DNA of 64,000 bases from assembly GCF_944388875.1 (NCBI RefSeq), contig NZ_CALXKQ010000009.1:26014-90013 (forward strand). The letters are read 5' to 3'. The position numbers were made by a program, and so were the translations under genes. Positions within the stretch are counted from its first letter, which is position 1; every line of letters starts with the position of its first letter. Under the pieces are notes generated by a model. It was not told the DNA's origin, made no database searches, and saw only the letters and a program-made list of their open reading frames with translations. This document shows, piece after piece, positions 36,485 to 46,490 of the stretch. This DNA comes from an uncultured Brachyspira sp. Its GTDB lineage: Bacteria > Spirochaetota > Brachyspiria > Brachyspirales > Brachyspiraceae.

Positions 36485-37663
36485 ATTTTATTTACTGATG
36501 ATACCAGCACTAAAACTGAAAGAAAATCTAATGCCCAATTAGATAAATATTATTTAGAAGAAACTTCAAAGGATGTCAAAGGACTTGCTAATAAATTTGT
36601 TGGTAATTTTAAAAGTAATAATAAAAAACCTACAATAGATTCCTATTCCCATTTTGATATTCATTATAAAAAAAATGTAAAGTTAAATAAAGGCAGATAC
36701 AAACCTCCTAAAATAAGAAAAATTAAATTCGTTAAAACAAGAAAAATATTTAAATCCATATATAATTCCACTTACGGAATAAGACATTTTTTCTCTGAAA
36801 TAATAAATGCCGTTAAAAGAAAAGGCAATCATGAAAGAAGTATATTAATATTTTATGATGATGAGGAGCATGGCGTAAGACTTCCTATCAATAATTTTAT
36901 GATAACATTTTTGCTTTTGGTGTTCTCTGCATTAGTTTATACAGGATATGATGCATATAATAGGCAAAAAGAGGCAAGAGAGTTTTATAATACACTATCA
37001 GCCAGAGAGGCAAAAACTTATTCTTTAATAGAAGATTACAAACAGGCATTAACAAGATTTTCTACAGCCCTTATTAATTATAATAACTCTATGAAGAATA
37101 TATCGCATACAATAGATTATAACAACACAAGTACTTTTAATAATAATCAAAATGCTGTGAGTTATAATGATGTAACAAATATCAATAAGATATTAAATGA
37201 AGTGGATTCATATCAAAAGAATGTTTTATCTTTTATGAATATCTCTCCAAGAATACATGAGCAGATACCTTTAGGCTGGCCTGTTTCAGGAGGCGGAAGA
37301 ATATCCAGCGGTTTCGGAGCAAGGCTTTCTCCATTCAATCAGGAAAAAAGCTATCACTATGGTGTTGATATAGCAGGTTCTTATGGCACTCCTATAATAG
37401 CTGTTGCTGACGGTACTGTGTCTTTTGCAGGATGGAGAAGCGGATACGGATGGTTTGTAATTATTTCGCATGCTAACGGATATCAGACTGCTTACGGACA
37501 CAATTCAAAATTGCTTGTGAATTCAGGTCAAAGAGTTAAACGCGGTGAAAAGATAGCTCTTATAGGAAATACGGGGCGTACAACTGGTATACACTGTCAT
37601 TTTGAAGTGAGAGTTGGAGGAGATCATAAGAATCCTATGCCTTATCTTGGAGCAAGATTTTAA
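36485..37663 (+). CDS. M23 family peptidase, apparent ATT start codon
   Basis: Murein endopeptidase-type protein. The first conventional start, ATG 36899, lies inside the transmembrane helix. The same frame is open for 138 codons upstream, back to an AAGGGGG ribosome site (36472-36478) exactly 6 nt before ATT at 36485, with no ATG, GTG or TTG between. The upstream part encodes a basic cytoplasmic region and the family-like RSILIFYDDEEHGVRLPINN just before the membrane helix. The peptidase domain shows HYGVDIAGSYGTP and the HxH motif IHCHFEVRVGG. It lies 11 bp behind ruvB. Confidence 0.8.
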   Translation: MLFTDDTSTKTERKSNAQLDKYYLEETSKDVKGLANKFVGNFKSNNKKPTIDSYSHFDIHYKKNVKLNKGRYKPPKIRKIKFVKTRKIFKSIYNSTYGIRHFFSEIINAVKRKGNHERSILIFYDDEEHGVRLPINNFMITFLLLVFSALVYTGYDAYNRQKEAREFYNTLSAREAKTYSLIEDYKQALTRFSTALINYNNSMKNISHTIDYNNTSTFNNNQNAVSYNDVTNINKILNEVDSYQKNVLSFMNISPRIHEQIPLGWPVSGGGRISSGFGARLSPFNQEKSYHYGVDIAGSYGTPIIAVADGTVSFAGWRSGYGWFVIISHANGYQTAYGHNSKLLVNSGQRVKRGEKIALIGNTGRTTGIHCHFEVRVGGDHKNPMPYLGARF

Positions 37664-37703
37664 TCTTACATAAATTTGATTTAATTTTTAAAAATTTATT
37701 TTT

Positions 37704-37920
37704 ACGCACGGTGAACTAAATTTTATATATAACAAAAATGTATCGATAATCAATTTTTTATTTTTAGTTTCGTTCTGTGTGCGGAGAATAAAGCTAAAAA
37801 TTTAAAAACCGCTTGGGCGGGTGTTATAATTACAGTGAAAAATTCTCAATAAAAATGAAATTAAGAATAACAAAATAAAATTATAAGCCTATAGGGCGGG
37901 CAGATGTAATTAAACTGTAG
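37704..37920 (+). repeat. Single A-type repeat behind the M23 gene
   Basis: Begins ACGCACGGTGAACTAAATTT, has TTTCGTTCTGTGTGCGG ~75 bp on, then CTTGGGCGGG and AGGGCGGGCAGATGTAATTA. It matches the array at 62408-64000 in element order and spacing. Confidence 0.75.
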
Positions 37921-38327
37921 AAAAATATTTTCAAACATTAGAAGATAAACCCATAACTTAAGAGTAAACATATATAACAAAAGAACTAAAATATTAAAGG
38001 ACTATACAATAACTAAAGAGCATCCAAAAAAAGAACAGAAATAAATCAAAAATTAAGATATAAAATTAGAATAATAAGGCAAACAAATATAAAAAAGAAA
38101 TTAGAAATATCAAAAAATAAATAAAAATATTAAAATTAGTATAATCTGTATACATAAGTGAATTTTAAATGTTTAATTATAATACATTTTTATTTTTTAT
38201 ATACAGAAATTTTCTAAAAAATATTGTAATATGTATCATTTATTTATAAAATATAATGTAATAATTGGTATATTTATTGCATGTATTACTTAGCAGACTA
38301 TAAAATTATTAATTTGGAGATTTTTTA
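37921..38327. other. Gene-free stretch before lon
   Basis: AT-rich, no gene seen. About 37935-38110 is the reverse complement of T-rich phrases in the 31.3-33.2 kb repeat region (AGAAGATAAACCCATAACTT matches AAGTTATGGGTTTA...). The last 150 bp should hold the lon promoter, but no consensus pair stands out. Confidence 0.5.
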
Positions 38328-40841
38328 ATGAGCAATGAATTAAATAAAGATATAGATAATAAAAAAAATAGCGATAATAAAGAAAATAAAAACAATAATA
38401 ATACGGTTGCAATAGTGGAAGATAAACTGCCTTCAAGACTTATTATAATACCAGTAATGGGAAAGCCTCTTTTCCCGGGACTTTATGCTCCATTTCCGAT
38501 ACCGCCTATGCATGCTGATGCCGTTAATAAGGCTATAGCTGAAAATGACGGATTTTTGGGATTGAATCTATATATATCAGATAATCCTCCTGATAGTAAA
38601 ACGCCTTCTGTTAATGATATCTATAAAGTAGGCGTAGTTGTAAAAGTATTCAAAAAACTTAATCTTCCAGACGGAGGACTTAATCTTCTCATAAACTCCA
38701 TAAGAAGATATAAAGTTATGAGATATACAACCACAGAACCTGTAATAAGAGCAGAGCCTCTGTATATACCTGATGTGGATCCTTTTCATAATGAGAAAGA
38801 AGCTAAAGAAATAAAGGCATACACAAGAGCATTGCTTTCTGAGGTAAAATCTTTAAGCGAGAATAATCCGCTTTTTACAGAAGAGATGCGTCTTACTATG
38901 GTTAATGTGGATGATCCTGGTAAATTGGCTGATTTTGTTACATCTATGATAAATGTTGAAAGAGCAAGCCAGCAGGAAATTCTTGAAACTTTTGATATTC
39001 AGGAGAGATTGGAAAAAGTTCTTCTCCTTTTACAAAAGGAAAGAGAAATTACAAAAATACAGCAGAAAATACAGGGAAGTATAAATGCCAAAGTTCAGAA
39101 ACAGCAGAGAGAATATTTCCTTAAAGAACAGCTTAAAGAAATTAAAAAAGAATTAGGCTATGATACAGACCCTAAGCAAAGAGATATAGAAAAATATAAA
39201 AAAGCTCTTGAAGAGCTTAATGTTATAGAAGAAGTTAAAGAGAGAATGGAGCAGGAAATTGAGAAGATTTCTACAATAGACACTCATTCACCTGAATATA
39301 CAGTTTCAAAAAACTATTTGGATACTTTATTTGCTTTGCCTTGGAATAAGGAAAATAAAGAGAGAGAAGATATTGCAAAAAGCAAAAAGATATTGGATAG
39401 AGATCATTATGGGCTTGAAGATGTAAAAGAAAGAATATACGAATTTTTAGCTGTAAGAAAATTAAATCCAGAAAAAAAATCGTCTATACTATGTTTTGTA
39501 GGTCCTCCTGGAGTGGGTAAAACTTCTATAGGAAAAAGCATTGCAGAAGCATTAGACAGACCTTTCTTTAGATTTTCTCTAGGCGGTATGAGAGATGAAG
39601 CAGAAATTAAAGGACATAGAAGAACATATATAGGAGCTATGCCGGGTAAGATTATAGAAGCTTTAAAAATAGTAAAAGTAAAAAATCCAGTACTTATGCT
39701 TGATGAAATAGATAAATTAGGTGCTAGTTTTCAGGGCGATCCTTCAAGTGCATTGCTTGAGGTATTAGACCCAGAACAGAATTCTTCTTTTAGGGATCAT
39801 TATCTCGATTTGCCTTTTGATTTATCCAATGTTCTTTTTATAACTACAGCTAATACTCTTGATACAATACCAAGACCTTTGCTTGATAGAATGGAGGTTA
39901 TAAGACTTTCAGGCTATATTATGGAAGAGAAATTAAAAATAGCTTCCAAATACATAATTCCAAGACAGCTTAAGGCTCATGGACTTAATGCAAAAAATAT
40001 AACATTTACTAATAAAGCCATAAGCTCAATAGTAGACGGATATGCAAGAGAGGCTGGGGTAAGAAACTTTGAAAGAAGAATAGAGAGAATATGCCGAAAA
40101 ATTGCAGCTGATATAGTTGAGAATGATAAAAAAACTTATAATATAACTATAGATGATAAAGATTTGGAGAAATATTTAAAAAAGCCAATATTTACAGAAG
40201 ATTTCACAGAAAGGGATTTAAAACCAGGAAATGCTATAGGCTTAGCATGGACTTCTATGGGAGGAGCTACTTTAACTATAGAATCGATAAGGGTAAATGA
40301 GAAAAAAGATTCAGGCACTATAAACATGACAGGTCAGTTGGGCGATGTTATGACTGAGAGTGTAGAAATAGCATACAGTTATGTCAGAAGTGTGTCTAAA
40401 AATTACGGTGTTAAAGATGATTACTTTAATGATGCTGTAATACATCTTCATATACCAGAAGGTGCTACTCCTAAAGACGGACCTTCTGCCGGTATTACTA
40501 TGGCTACGGCATTGCTTTCTTTAGCTATGAATAAGGTTATAAGAAATGATACAGCCATGACAGGCGAGCTTTCTCTAAACGGTAAAGTGCTTCCTATAGG
40601 CGGATTAAAAGAAAAAACTATAGCGGCAAAAAGGCTTGGATTTATTAAGCATATTATAATACCTTATGAAAATATAAGAGATTTGGATGAAATACCTGAA
40701 AATGTTAAAAAAGGACTTACATTCCATCCTGTTAAGCAGGCTGATGAGGTATTTGACTTTATGTTTAAATTAAATAAACTTGGTAAAGAGAATAAAAAAG
40801 AAGTCAAAAAAGAAAAACCTTCTTCAAAAAAGAAAAAATAA
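38328..40841 (+). CDS. lon: ATP-dependent protease Lon
   Basis: Cytoplasmic AAA+ serine protease for damaged and regulatory proteins. The N-terminal LON domain covers ~40-235 (LPSRLIIIPVMGKPLFPG onward), with a coiled segment to ~330. The AAA module has Walker A GPPGVGKTS and Walker B VLMLDEIDKLG. The proteolytic domain has catalytic Ser720 (PKDGPSAGI) and Lys763 (LKEKTIAAK). The first ~28 residues are Asn/Lys rich and the C-terminus ends in a Lys-rich tail; both are additions to the core. A TTGGAG site supports the start. Confidence 0.97.
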   Translation: MSNELNKDIDNKKNSDNKENKNNNNTVAIVEDKLPSRLIIIPVMGKPLFPGLYAPFPIPPMHADAVNKAIAENDGFLGLNLYISDNPPDSKTPSVNDIYKVGVVVKVFKKLNLPDGGLNLLINSIRRYKVMRYTTTEPVIRAEPLYIPDVDPFHNEKEAKEIKAYTRALLSEVKSLSENNPLFTEEMRLTMVNVDDPGKLADFVTSMINVERASQQEILETFDIQERLEKVLLLLQKEREITKIQQKIQGSINAKVQKQQREYFLKEQLKEIKKELGYDTDPKQRDIEKYKKALEELNVIEEVKERMEQEIEKISTIDTHSPEYTVSKNYLDTLFALPWNKENKEREDIAKSKKILDRDHYGLEDVKERIYEFLAVRKLNPEKKSSILCFVGPPGVGKTSIGKSIAEALDRPFFRFSLGGMRDEAEIKGHRRTYIGAMPGKIIEALKIVKVKNPVLMLDEIDKLGASFQGDPSSALLEVLDPEQNSSFRDHYLDLPFDLSNVLFITTANTLDTIPRPLLDRMEVIRLSGYIMEEKLKIASKYIIPRQLKAHGLNAKNITFTNKAISSIVDGYAREAGVRNFERRIERICRKIAADIVENDKKTYNITIDDKDLEKYLKKPIFTEDFTERDLKPGNAIGLAWTSMGGATLTIESIRVNEKKDSGTINMTGQLGDVMTESVEIAYSYVRSVSKNYGVKDDYFNDAVIHLHIPEGATPKDGPSAGITMATALLSLAMNKVIRNDTAMTGELSLNGKVLPIGGLKEKTIAAKRLGFIKHIIIPYENIRDLDEIPENVKKGLTFHPVKQADEVFDFMFKLNKLGKENKKEVKKEKPSSKKKK

Positions 40842-40860
40842 AATTTGATTTTGTAAAATA

Positions 40861-40895
40861 AAGGTGCGGAATAGTTGATTTTCTGCACCTTTTTT
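40861..40895. terminator. Bidirectional terminator between lon and dnaX
   Basis: The stem AAGGTGC/GCACCTT, extended by four inner pairs including one G-T, is followed by TTTTTT. It lies between convergent genes. Confidence 0.8.
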
Positions 40896-40896
40896 A

Positions 40897-42450
40897 TTAT
40901 AAAGAATTTTCATCTACTTCAGTTGCCTGCAGACGACTTTTTAATTTATCTATCATATTTCCTTCTACAGCTCTTTGAAACTGTATAGCAACATCTTTAT
41001 TTTTTGTAAACTTTGGTATTGCCTTTGATATCAAGTCATTTATACGCTTATCCGACTGTGTCATTTCATATATATTATCTGGAAGTGCTACTATTAATAT
41101 TGCTCCTCTGCTTTCTATAGGATTTCCTTGAGATAATAGAGAATATATAGTAGGGCTTTCCGTTTCTATAAATGAGAGTATTTTATTGTAGAATATGCGT
41201 CTTTTATCATTAGGATTTAAAGGCACATCATAATGAGGCTTATTTTCATTTGCAGGCATTTTGTTATTATTGTTTTGAGTACTTATATTTTCAGGCATAT
41301 AATCTTCAGTTTGCATATTAGAAGAAATTATATCAATAGGGCGTATTAAATTATCTGTATTAAGCAGCAGAAGCATACGCATTTCAAATATTGTTCTAGG
41401 ATTAGATGCACTTCTTATACGCTCTTCGGCAGATAGTATATAATCAAGTATTCTCTCTATTTCATCATCACTGTAATTATTAGAAAAAGTTTTTAAATCA
41501 TCTCTTTCATTTTCCGTTATCTCTAATAATTTAGTATCATCAATGCCGCTTTTTATCATAAGAACAACACGCATATATTCTATTATGCTGTTTATAAATG
41601 TTCTTGGGTCAACCGCTTCTTCAAATAATTTCTTTACAAACTCAAAATATGATTTTTTATTTCCTGATATCATAATATCAAAAAACTCTTTAACAAAAGA
41701 AAAATTATTTCCTCCGACAACAGCATTAACATCAGCACTCGTTATATATTTTTTGTCTGTAGTGTATGCTATCATTTTTTCTAATATAGTTTCGCTGTCG
41801 CGTACAGAACCTCTTGCCTGCTTTGCTATTAAAAATATTGCCTCTTCATCATATTTAATATTTTCTTTATCAAGTATTCCTTTTAATATTTTCTCTAAAT
41901 CTTCTATTCCTAAAGATTTAAAAGTATACTGCTGACATCGGCTTCTTATAGTAGGAAGTACTCTGTCTGCCTCAGTAGTAGCAAGTATAAACACAACATG
42001 TGCTGGCGGCTCTTCCAAAGTTTTAAGAAGTGCATTAAAAGCCTCATTGGTTATCTGATGCACCTCATCTATAATATATACCTTATATTTTCCAGCCACT
42101 GGAGATATGCGTACATTTTCTATAATTGTTCTTATATTTTCTATACCTCTGTTGCTTGCACCGTCGATTTCTATAACATCAAGAGGAGTTCCGTTTTCTA
42201 TTTGCGTACATGAAGGACAAACTCCGCATGGCTTATCAGTAGGACCATTAACACAGTTTAAGGCTTTGGCTATAATTCTAGCAAGAGAAGTTTTACCAAC
42301 ACCATGAGCACCTGAAAAAAGATATGCATGTGCTATCTTTTTTTGGGCTATGCTTTTAGATATTGTTTTTGTTATATGCTCCTGACCTATAACCTCTTCA
42401 AAAGTTTGAGGGCGGTATTTTCTTGCTATTACTTTATAGTTTTCTGCCAT
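40897..42450 (-). CDS. dnaX: DNA polymerase III subunit gamma/tau
   Basis: Clamp-loader ATPase. Visible are RKYRPQTFEEVIGQEH, Walker A GAHGVGKTS, a zinc finger (CVNGPTDKPCGVCPSC), Walker B-type YIIDEVHQI and the SRC arginine-finger motif RSRCQQYTFK. The clamp-loader core ends near 360, followed by a variable linker and a tau-like C-terminal domain. Length 517 aa is on the short side of full tau proteins. The ATG has only a weak ribosome site. Confidence 0.95.
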   Translation of the reverse strand: MAENYKVIARKYRPQTFEEVIGQEHITKTISKSIAQKKIAHAYLFSGAHGVGKTSLARIIAKALNCVNGPTDKPCGVCPSCTQIENGTPLDVIEIDGASNRGIENIRTIIENVRISPVAGKYKVYIIDEVHQITNEAFNALLKTLEEPPAHVVFILATTEADRVLPTIRSRCQQYTFKSLGIEDLEKILKGILDKENIKYDEEAIFLIAKQARGSVRDSETILEKMIAYTTDKKYITSADVNAVVGGNNFSFVKEFFDIMISGNKKSYFEFVKKLFEEAVDPRTFINSIIEYMRVVLMIKSGIDDTKLLEITENERDDLKTFSNNYSDDEIERILDYILSAEERIRSASNPRTIFEMRMLLLLNTDNLIRPIDIISSNMQTEDYMPENISTQNNNNKMPANENKPHYDVPLNPNDKRRIFYNKILSFIETESPTIYSLLSQGNPIESRGAILIVALPDNIYEMTQSDKRINDLISKAIPKFTKNKDVAIQFQRAVEGNMIDKLKSRLQATEVDENSL

Positions 42451-42520
42451 GTTTATATTTATTCCATTATATTATTTGATTATTATTTCATTTTAACAAA
42501 CAATTATTATTTGTCAATTT

Positions 42521-43114
42521 TTATTTATGCTCTTTCCATTTGCACTCTGTTATATGCATATCAGTAAATACTGCCTTAAAAGATGAATACTCTGGACTGC
42601 ATGCATATATTCCGAAAGGAATTTCATCATCAGCTTTAAATAAATGAAATATTCTCATTTGCTTAAAAATATTTCCATCTTCACTGTATTCAATTAAAAA
42701 ATCGTTTTCTCTTCTGCTTAATCTGTAATGCATCTCTTTTATAGAAGCTGATATATCCTGAGTAGCCCAATCTGAATACCCATTATTTGTAACAACACTT
42801 CCCAAACGCTGATAATTTTCATTTTCATATTCTATAGAAGCCTTAAACCAATTATAACTGTCTATATATATTATAACTCCGCATTGGTCAAAACGTCTTT
42901 TGCTTTCAAATACAGTTTTTACCGTAAAAGAAAAATATTTATCTTTAGTTTTTGTCTGAAGTATTGGAGCATTATCATTTCTAAAACCATAATATGTTCT
43001 CTGCCATAAATCAGTATTAGGTTCTGTATATATTTCTATTTTTTTATCATCTATAATAAACTTTTGCGGTTCTCTAATCCAAAATAATTTATCTTCTAAA
43101 AAATTTTTATTCAT
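42521..43114 (-). CDS. DUF1349 (concanavalin-like) protein
   Basis: Beta-sandwich protein of the DUF1349/YesU-like type. Visible are FWIREPQKFIIDDKKIEIYT, DLWQRTYYGFRNDNAPIL, FDQCGVIIYIDSYNWFKASI and the C-terminal FGIYACSPEYSSFKAVF. The fold resembles carbohydrate-binding lectin-like domains, but the substrate is unknown. No signal peptide is present, so it is cytoplasmic. AAGGA precedes the ATG. It follows the aldo/keto reductase gene by 45 bp and is probably co-transcribed. Confidence 0.8.
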   Translation of the reverse strand: MNKNFLEDKLFWIREPQKFIIDDKKIEIYTEPNTDLWQRTYYGFRNDNAPILQTKTKDKYFSFTVKTVFESKRRFDQCGVIIYIDSYNWFKASIEYENENYQRLGSVVTNNGYSDWATQDISASIKEMHYRLSRRENDFLIEYSEDGNIFKQMRIFHLFKADDEIPFGIYACSPEYSSFKAVFTDMHITECKWKEHK

Positions 43115-43159
43115 TTTATTTTCCTTAATATAAGCAGCAAAAATAAATAATTTTTTAAA

Positions 43160-44017
43160 TCAAAAATCTACTTTATCAGGATGCAGTCCTGAACCTCCGA
43201 AATAAGGCATGCTGTTTATTGTTTTCATATCATCTTCGCTTATAACAAAATCAAATATTTCTGTATTTTCTTTAATGCGTGAAGGAGTTACAGATTTAGG
43301 AAGAGGCAAAGTATTATTTTGAAGACACCATTTTATGCAAATCTGAGCTGCAGACTTATTATATTTTTTAGCTATTTCTTTTAATATATTATTATCAAGC
43401 ATTTTTCCAGTACCTAAAGGACTCCATGCTTCTATAACTATATTATTATCATTGCAGTATTTAAAAGTTTCCTCCTGCATAAATCCAGCATGAAACTCTA
43501 TCTGATTAACCATAGGCTTAATTTCCGTATTCATTAATGATTTCAAATGATGAGGCATAAAATTAGAAACGCCTATTGATTTTATTTTTCCTGATTTATA
43601 AAGTTCTGTCATAGCTCTCCAAGTTTCCAAATTAATATTATCCCAGTCTTTGAACTGATTTTCTGATGCAGGCCAATGAATTAGATATAAATCAAGATAA
43701 TCAAGCTGCAAGTCATTAATAGTTTTATCGAATGCTTCCAATGTTGTTTTATATCCTCTATCTTTATTCCAAACTTTGCTTGTAATGAATAATTCTTTTC
43801 TATTTATATTGCTTTCTTTAATTGCTTTTCCTATACTTTTTTCATTTTTATAAGCTGCAGCTGTATCAATATGTCTGTATCCCAAATTGACTGCTTCTAT
43901 TACAGCATTTACAGCAGTATCTCCGTCAGGCGTCTGCCAAGTGCCGAATCCTAAGCATGGAATTTTATATCCGTTATTTAAAGTAAAAGTATCATTTAGA
44001 TTGGAAAAATTATTCAT
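43160..44017 (-). CDS. Aldo/keto reductase
   Basis: NADPH-dependent reductase of the AKR superfamily. The catalytic tetrad is visible as Asp51, Tyr56, Lys81 and His114 (GYRHIDTAAAYKNE, ITSKVW, LIHWPA). The cofactor region near the end reads PLPKSVTPSRIKEN. Length (285 aa) is typical of the 2,5-diketogluconate/xylose reductase-like bacterial group; the physiological substrate is unknown. AGGAG precedes the ATG. Confidence 0.92.
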   Translation of the reverse strand: MNNFSNLNDTFTLNNGYKIPCLGFGTWQTPDGDTAVNAVIEAVNLGYRHIDTAAAYKNEKSIGKAIKESNINRKELFITSKVWNKDRGYKTTLEAFDKTINDLQLDYLDLYLIHWPASENQFKDWDNINLETWRAMTELYKSGKIKSIGVSNFMPHHLKSLMNTEIKPMVNQIEFHAGFMQEETFKYCNDNNIVIEAWSPLGTGKMLDNNILKEIAKKYNKSAAQICIKWCLQNNTLPLPKSVTPSRIKENTEIFDFVISEDDMKTINSMPYFGGSGLHPDKVDF

Positions 44018-44191
44018 TTGTATATACTCCTATAAGAATTAATATTTTTATAATACATTAAAAACAAATTTATTTAAATTATAAAATAAAATCATAAATT
44101 AAAATTTATTAAGCATTTTTGTATAATACCGACACTATTGGAAGCAGAATTTTTATTCTTTTATGTAGAATATACAGAAGGCGGAAAATAT

Positions 44192-45469
44192 ATGTATAAA
44201 TATGTGATAAAAGGTTCAAAGAGTATTGGAGGAGTATTAAAGGTATCAGGTTCTAAAAATGCCTCATTGCCTTTGCTTGTAGCTTCTATTTTAACGGATG
44301 AGCCTGTAATACTTCATAACGTGCCAGATTTAGTTGATGTTCATGTACTTATTAATATATTAGAGCCTTTGGGTAAAAAAGTAGATTTTAAGAATAATAC
44401 TACTGTAATAATATCTCATAATGGTAAAAGCGAGGAAGCTCCTTATAAATTAGTTAAAAAAATGAGGGGTTCTATTATAGTGTTAGGTCCTCTTTTGGCA
44501 AAACGTAAGCATTGCAGAGTATCATACCCTGGCGGATGTGCTTTCGGACCTAGACCAATAGACTTGCATTTAAAAGGAATGGAAGCCTTAGGTGCTAAAA
44601 TAGATATAACTGCTGGATATATTGATGCCAAAGTGGAAGATAATCTTATAGGTGCTGATATGGATTTATCAGGCAAATTCGGACCTACAGTGCTTGGTAC
44701 TGATAATGTTATGATGGCGGCATCCTTAGCAAAAGGAACTACTATTATAAGAAATGCTGCAAAAGAGCCTGAATGCGTTAATTTGGTTGATTTGCTTAAT
44801 GCAATGGGAGCAAAGATAACAGGAGGAGGCACTGATACTATAACTATAGAGGGTGTTGATTATCTTCATGGTGCTGAGTTTACAGTTATACCAGACAGAA
44901 TAGAAACAGGCACTTTCTTGGCTATAGCTGCTGCTGGAAGGGGAAAACTAAAACTTGAAAATGCTGAGCCTAAGCATTTAACTTATGTACTTGATTTGCT
45001 TTCAGATATAGGGTGCGATATAAAAACTACAGATACAACTATAGAGATTGATGCTTCTAATAAAGAATTGAAGCCTTTTAAAATAGAAACTTTGCCTTAC
45101 CCTGGATTTCCAACAGATTTGCAGGCCATTTATACAACATTGGCTTGTACAATTAATGGAAAGAGTGAGCTTATAGAAGGCATTTATCCAGACAGATTCA
45201 GTCATGTTCCAGAGCTTATACGTATGGGAGCTGATATTGAATTAAATACTTCTGACATAATAGTAAATGGAGGCAAAGAATTATCAGGTGCAGATGTACA
45301 GGCAAGCGATTTGCGTGCTGGTGCTGCTTTGGTTGCTGCAGGTGCTATTGCTAATGGAAGTACGAATGTTCATAGAATATATCATATAGAAAGAGGCTAT
45401 GAAGATTTGGAGAATAAATTAAAGAGTATAAATATTGATACTAAAAAAGTAGAAGATGATATTTTATAA
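44192..45469 (+). CDS. murA: UDP-N-acetylglucosamine 1-carboxyvinyltransferase
   Basis: First committed enzyme of peptidoglycan synthesis: it transfers enolpyruvate from PEP to UDP-GlcNAc. Starting at MYKYVIKGSK (GGCGG site just upstream), the substrate pair is Lys22-Asn23 (GSKNASLPL) and the catalytic Cys is C116 in YPGGCAFGPRPIDLH, so classical fosfomycin-sensitive chemistry is expected. The DRIETGTFL and GYEDLENKL segments are also present. A TTG 18 codons earlier keeps the frame open, but the extension does not fit the family. Confidence 0.96.
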   Translation: MYKYVIKGSKSIGGVLKVSGSKNASLPLLVASILTDEPVILHNVPDLVDVHVLINILEPLGKKVDFKNNTTVIISHNGKSEEAPYKLVKKMRGSIIVLGPLLAKRKHCRVSYPGGCAFGPRPIDLHLKGMEALGAKIDITAGYIDAKVEDNLIGADMDLSGKFGPTVLGTDNVMMAASLAKGTTIIRNAAKEPECVNLVDLLNAMGAKITGGGTDTITIEGVDYLHGAEFTVIPDRIETGTFLAIAAAGRGKLKLENAEPKHLTYVLDLLSDIGCDIKTTDTTIEIDASNKELKPFKIETLPYPGFPTDLQAIYTTLACTINGKSELIEGIYPDRFSHVPELIRMGADIELNTSDIIVNGGKELSGADVQASDLRAGAALVAAGAIANGSTNVHRIYHIERGYEDLENKLKSINIDTKKVEDDIL

Positions 45470-45535
45470 TTTAAATATATATTAAACAATAAATAATAAT
45501 AATAAGATAATATTTTTAATTAGGGGGTACTAATA

Positions 45536-46384
45536 ATGGTAAGAGGCGTTTATACAGGTGCAAGCGGAATGATGGCCGAACAAGCAAGACTAGATGTTGT
45601 AGCTAATAATTTGGCTAATGTAGATAAACCTGGATTTAAAAGAGATACAGTGAGTTTTAAGTCTTTTCCAGAGATGATGGCTGCAAGAACAGAAGATGAC
45701 GGTGTTGTTATATTCCCTCTTGGTTCTACAGATATAAGACCTTATGTAGGAAGAATGGGAACAGGAGTTGAAGTTAATGAAGTTTTCACAGAATGGGAGC
45801 AGGGTTCTTTAAGAGAAACAGGCAATCAGCTTGATATAGCTTTGGGAGATAAGGGATTTTTTGCCATTGAAACTCCTAATGGAGAAAGATATACTAGAAA
45901 CGGCAGTTTTTTGATAGATAAAGATCATTACTTAGTAACTAAGCATGGTTATAAAGTTATGGGTGAAAACGGCTATATACAGATAAAAACTAATAACTTT
46001 AATATAGATGAAGAGGGAAGAGTAAGTATAAATAGAAGATATCAGGATGGCAATACATTTGTACAGTTTAATGATAATGAATGGGAAGATGAGGAGATAC
46101 TTGATACTTTAAAAATAGTACGCTTTGATAATGAAAGATATTTGAAAAAAGAGGGAGAGTCTTTCTGGGTAGACACAGATATAAGCGGACCAGCATATAT
46201 AGCTCAAAAAGGTGTAGACAGACCTAAGGTATTATCAAGATTTTTAGAGATGAGCAATGTAAATCCAGTAAATGAAATGGTGAGAATGATAGAGGTTCAA
46301 AGAGCTTATGAACTTAACTCCAAAACCATATCTACCCATGATACGCTTATAGGAAGAGTAATAAATGAAGTAGGAAGAGTATAA
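45536..46384 (+). CDS. flgF: Flagellar basal-body rod protein FlgF-like
   Basis: Rod component of the periplasmic flagellum. The N-terminal motif ASGMMAEQARLDVVANNLANV is the flagellar rod/hook signature, and the C-terminus has SNVNPVNEMVRMIEVQRAYE, the matching coiled-coil partner. The central GDKGFFAIETPNGERYTRNG segment is found in FlgF/FlgG/FlgE proteins. FlgF fits better than FlgG from the VRGVYTGASGMMAE start. AGGGGG precedes the ATG. No second rod gene follows; a chemoreceptor gene does. Confidence 0.85.
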   Translation: MVRGVYTGASGMMAEQARLDVVANNLANVDKPGFKRDTVSFKSFPEMMAARTEDDGVVIFPLGSTDIRPYVGRMGTGVEVNEVFTEWEQGSLRETGNQLDIALGDKGFFAIETPNGERYTRNGSFLIDKDHYLVTKHGYKVMGENGYIQIKTNNFNIDEEGRVSINRRYQDGNTFVQFNDNEWEDEEILDTLKIVRFDNERYLKKEGESFWVDTDISGPAYIAQKGVDRPKVLSRFLEMSNVNPVNEMVRMIEVQRAYELNSKTISTHDTLIGRVINEVGRV

Positions 46385-46490
46385 TATTATACTTTTTATA
46401 ATAAATAAATTTTGATAAAAAATACACGATAATATATAATATTGTATTATATACTTTGAGTATTATTTTTTATTAAATATAGAGGATATT

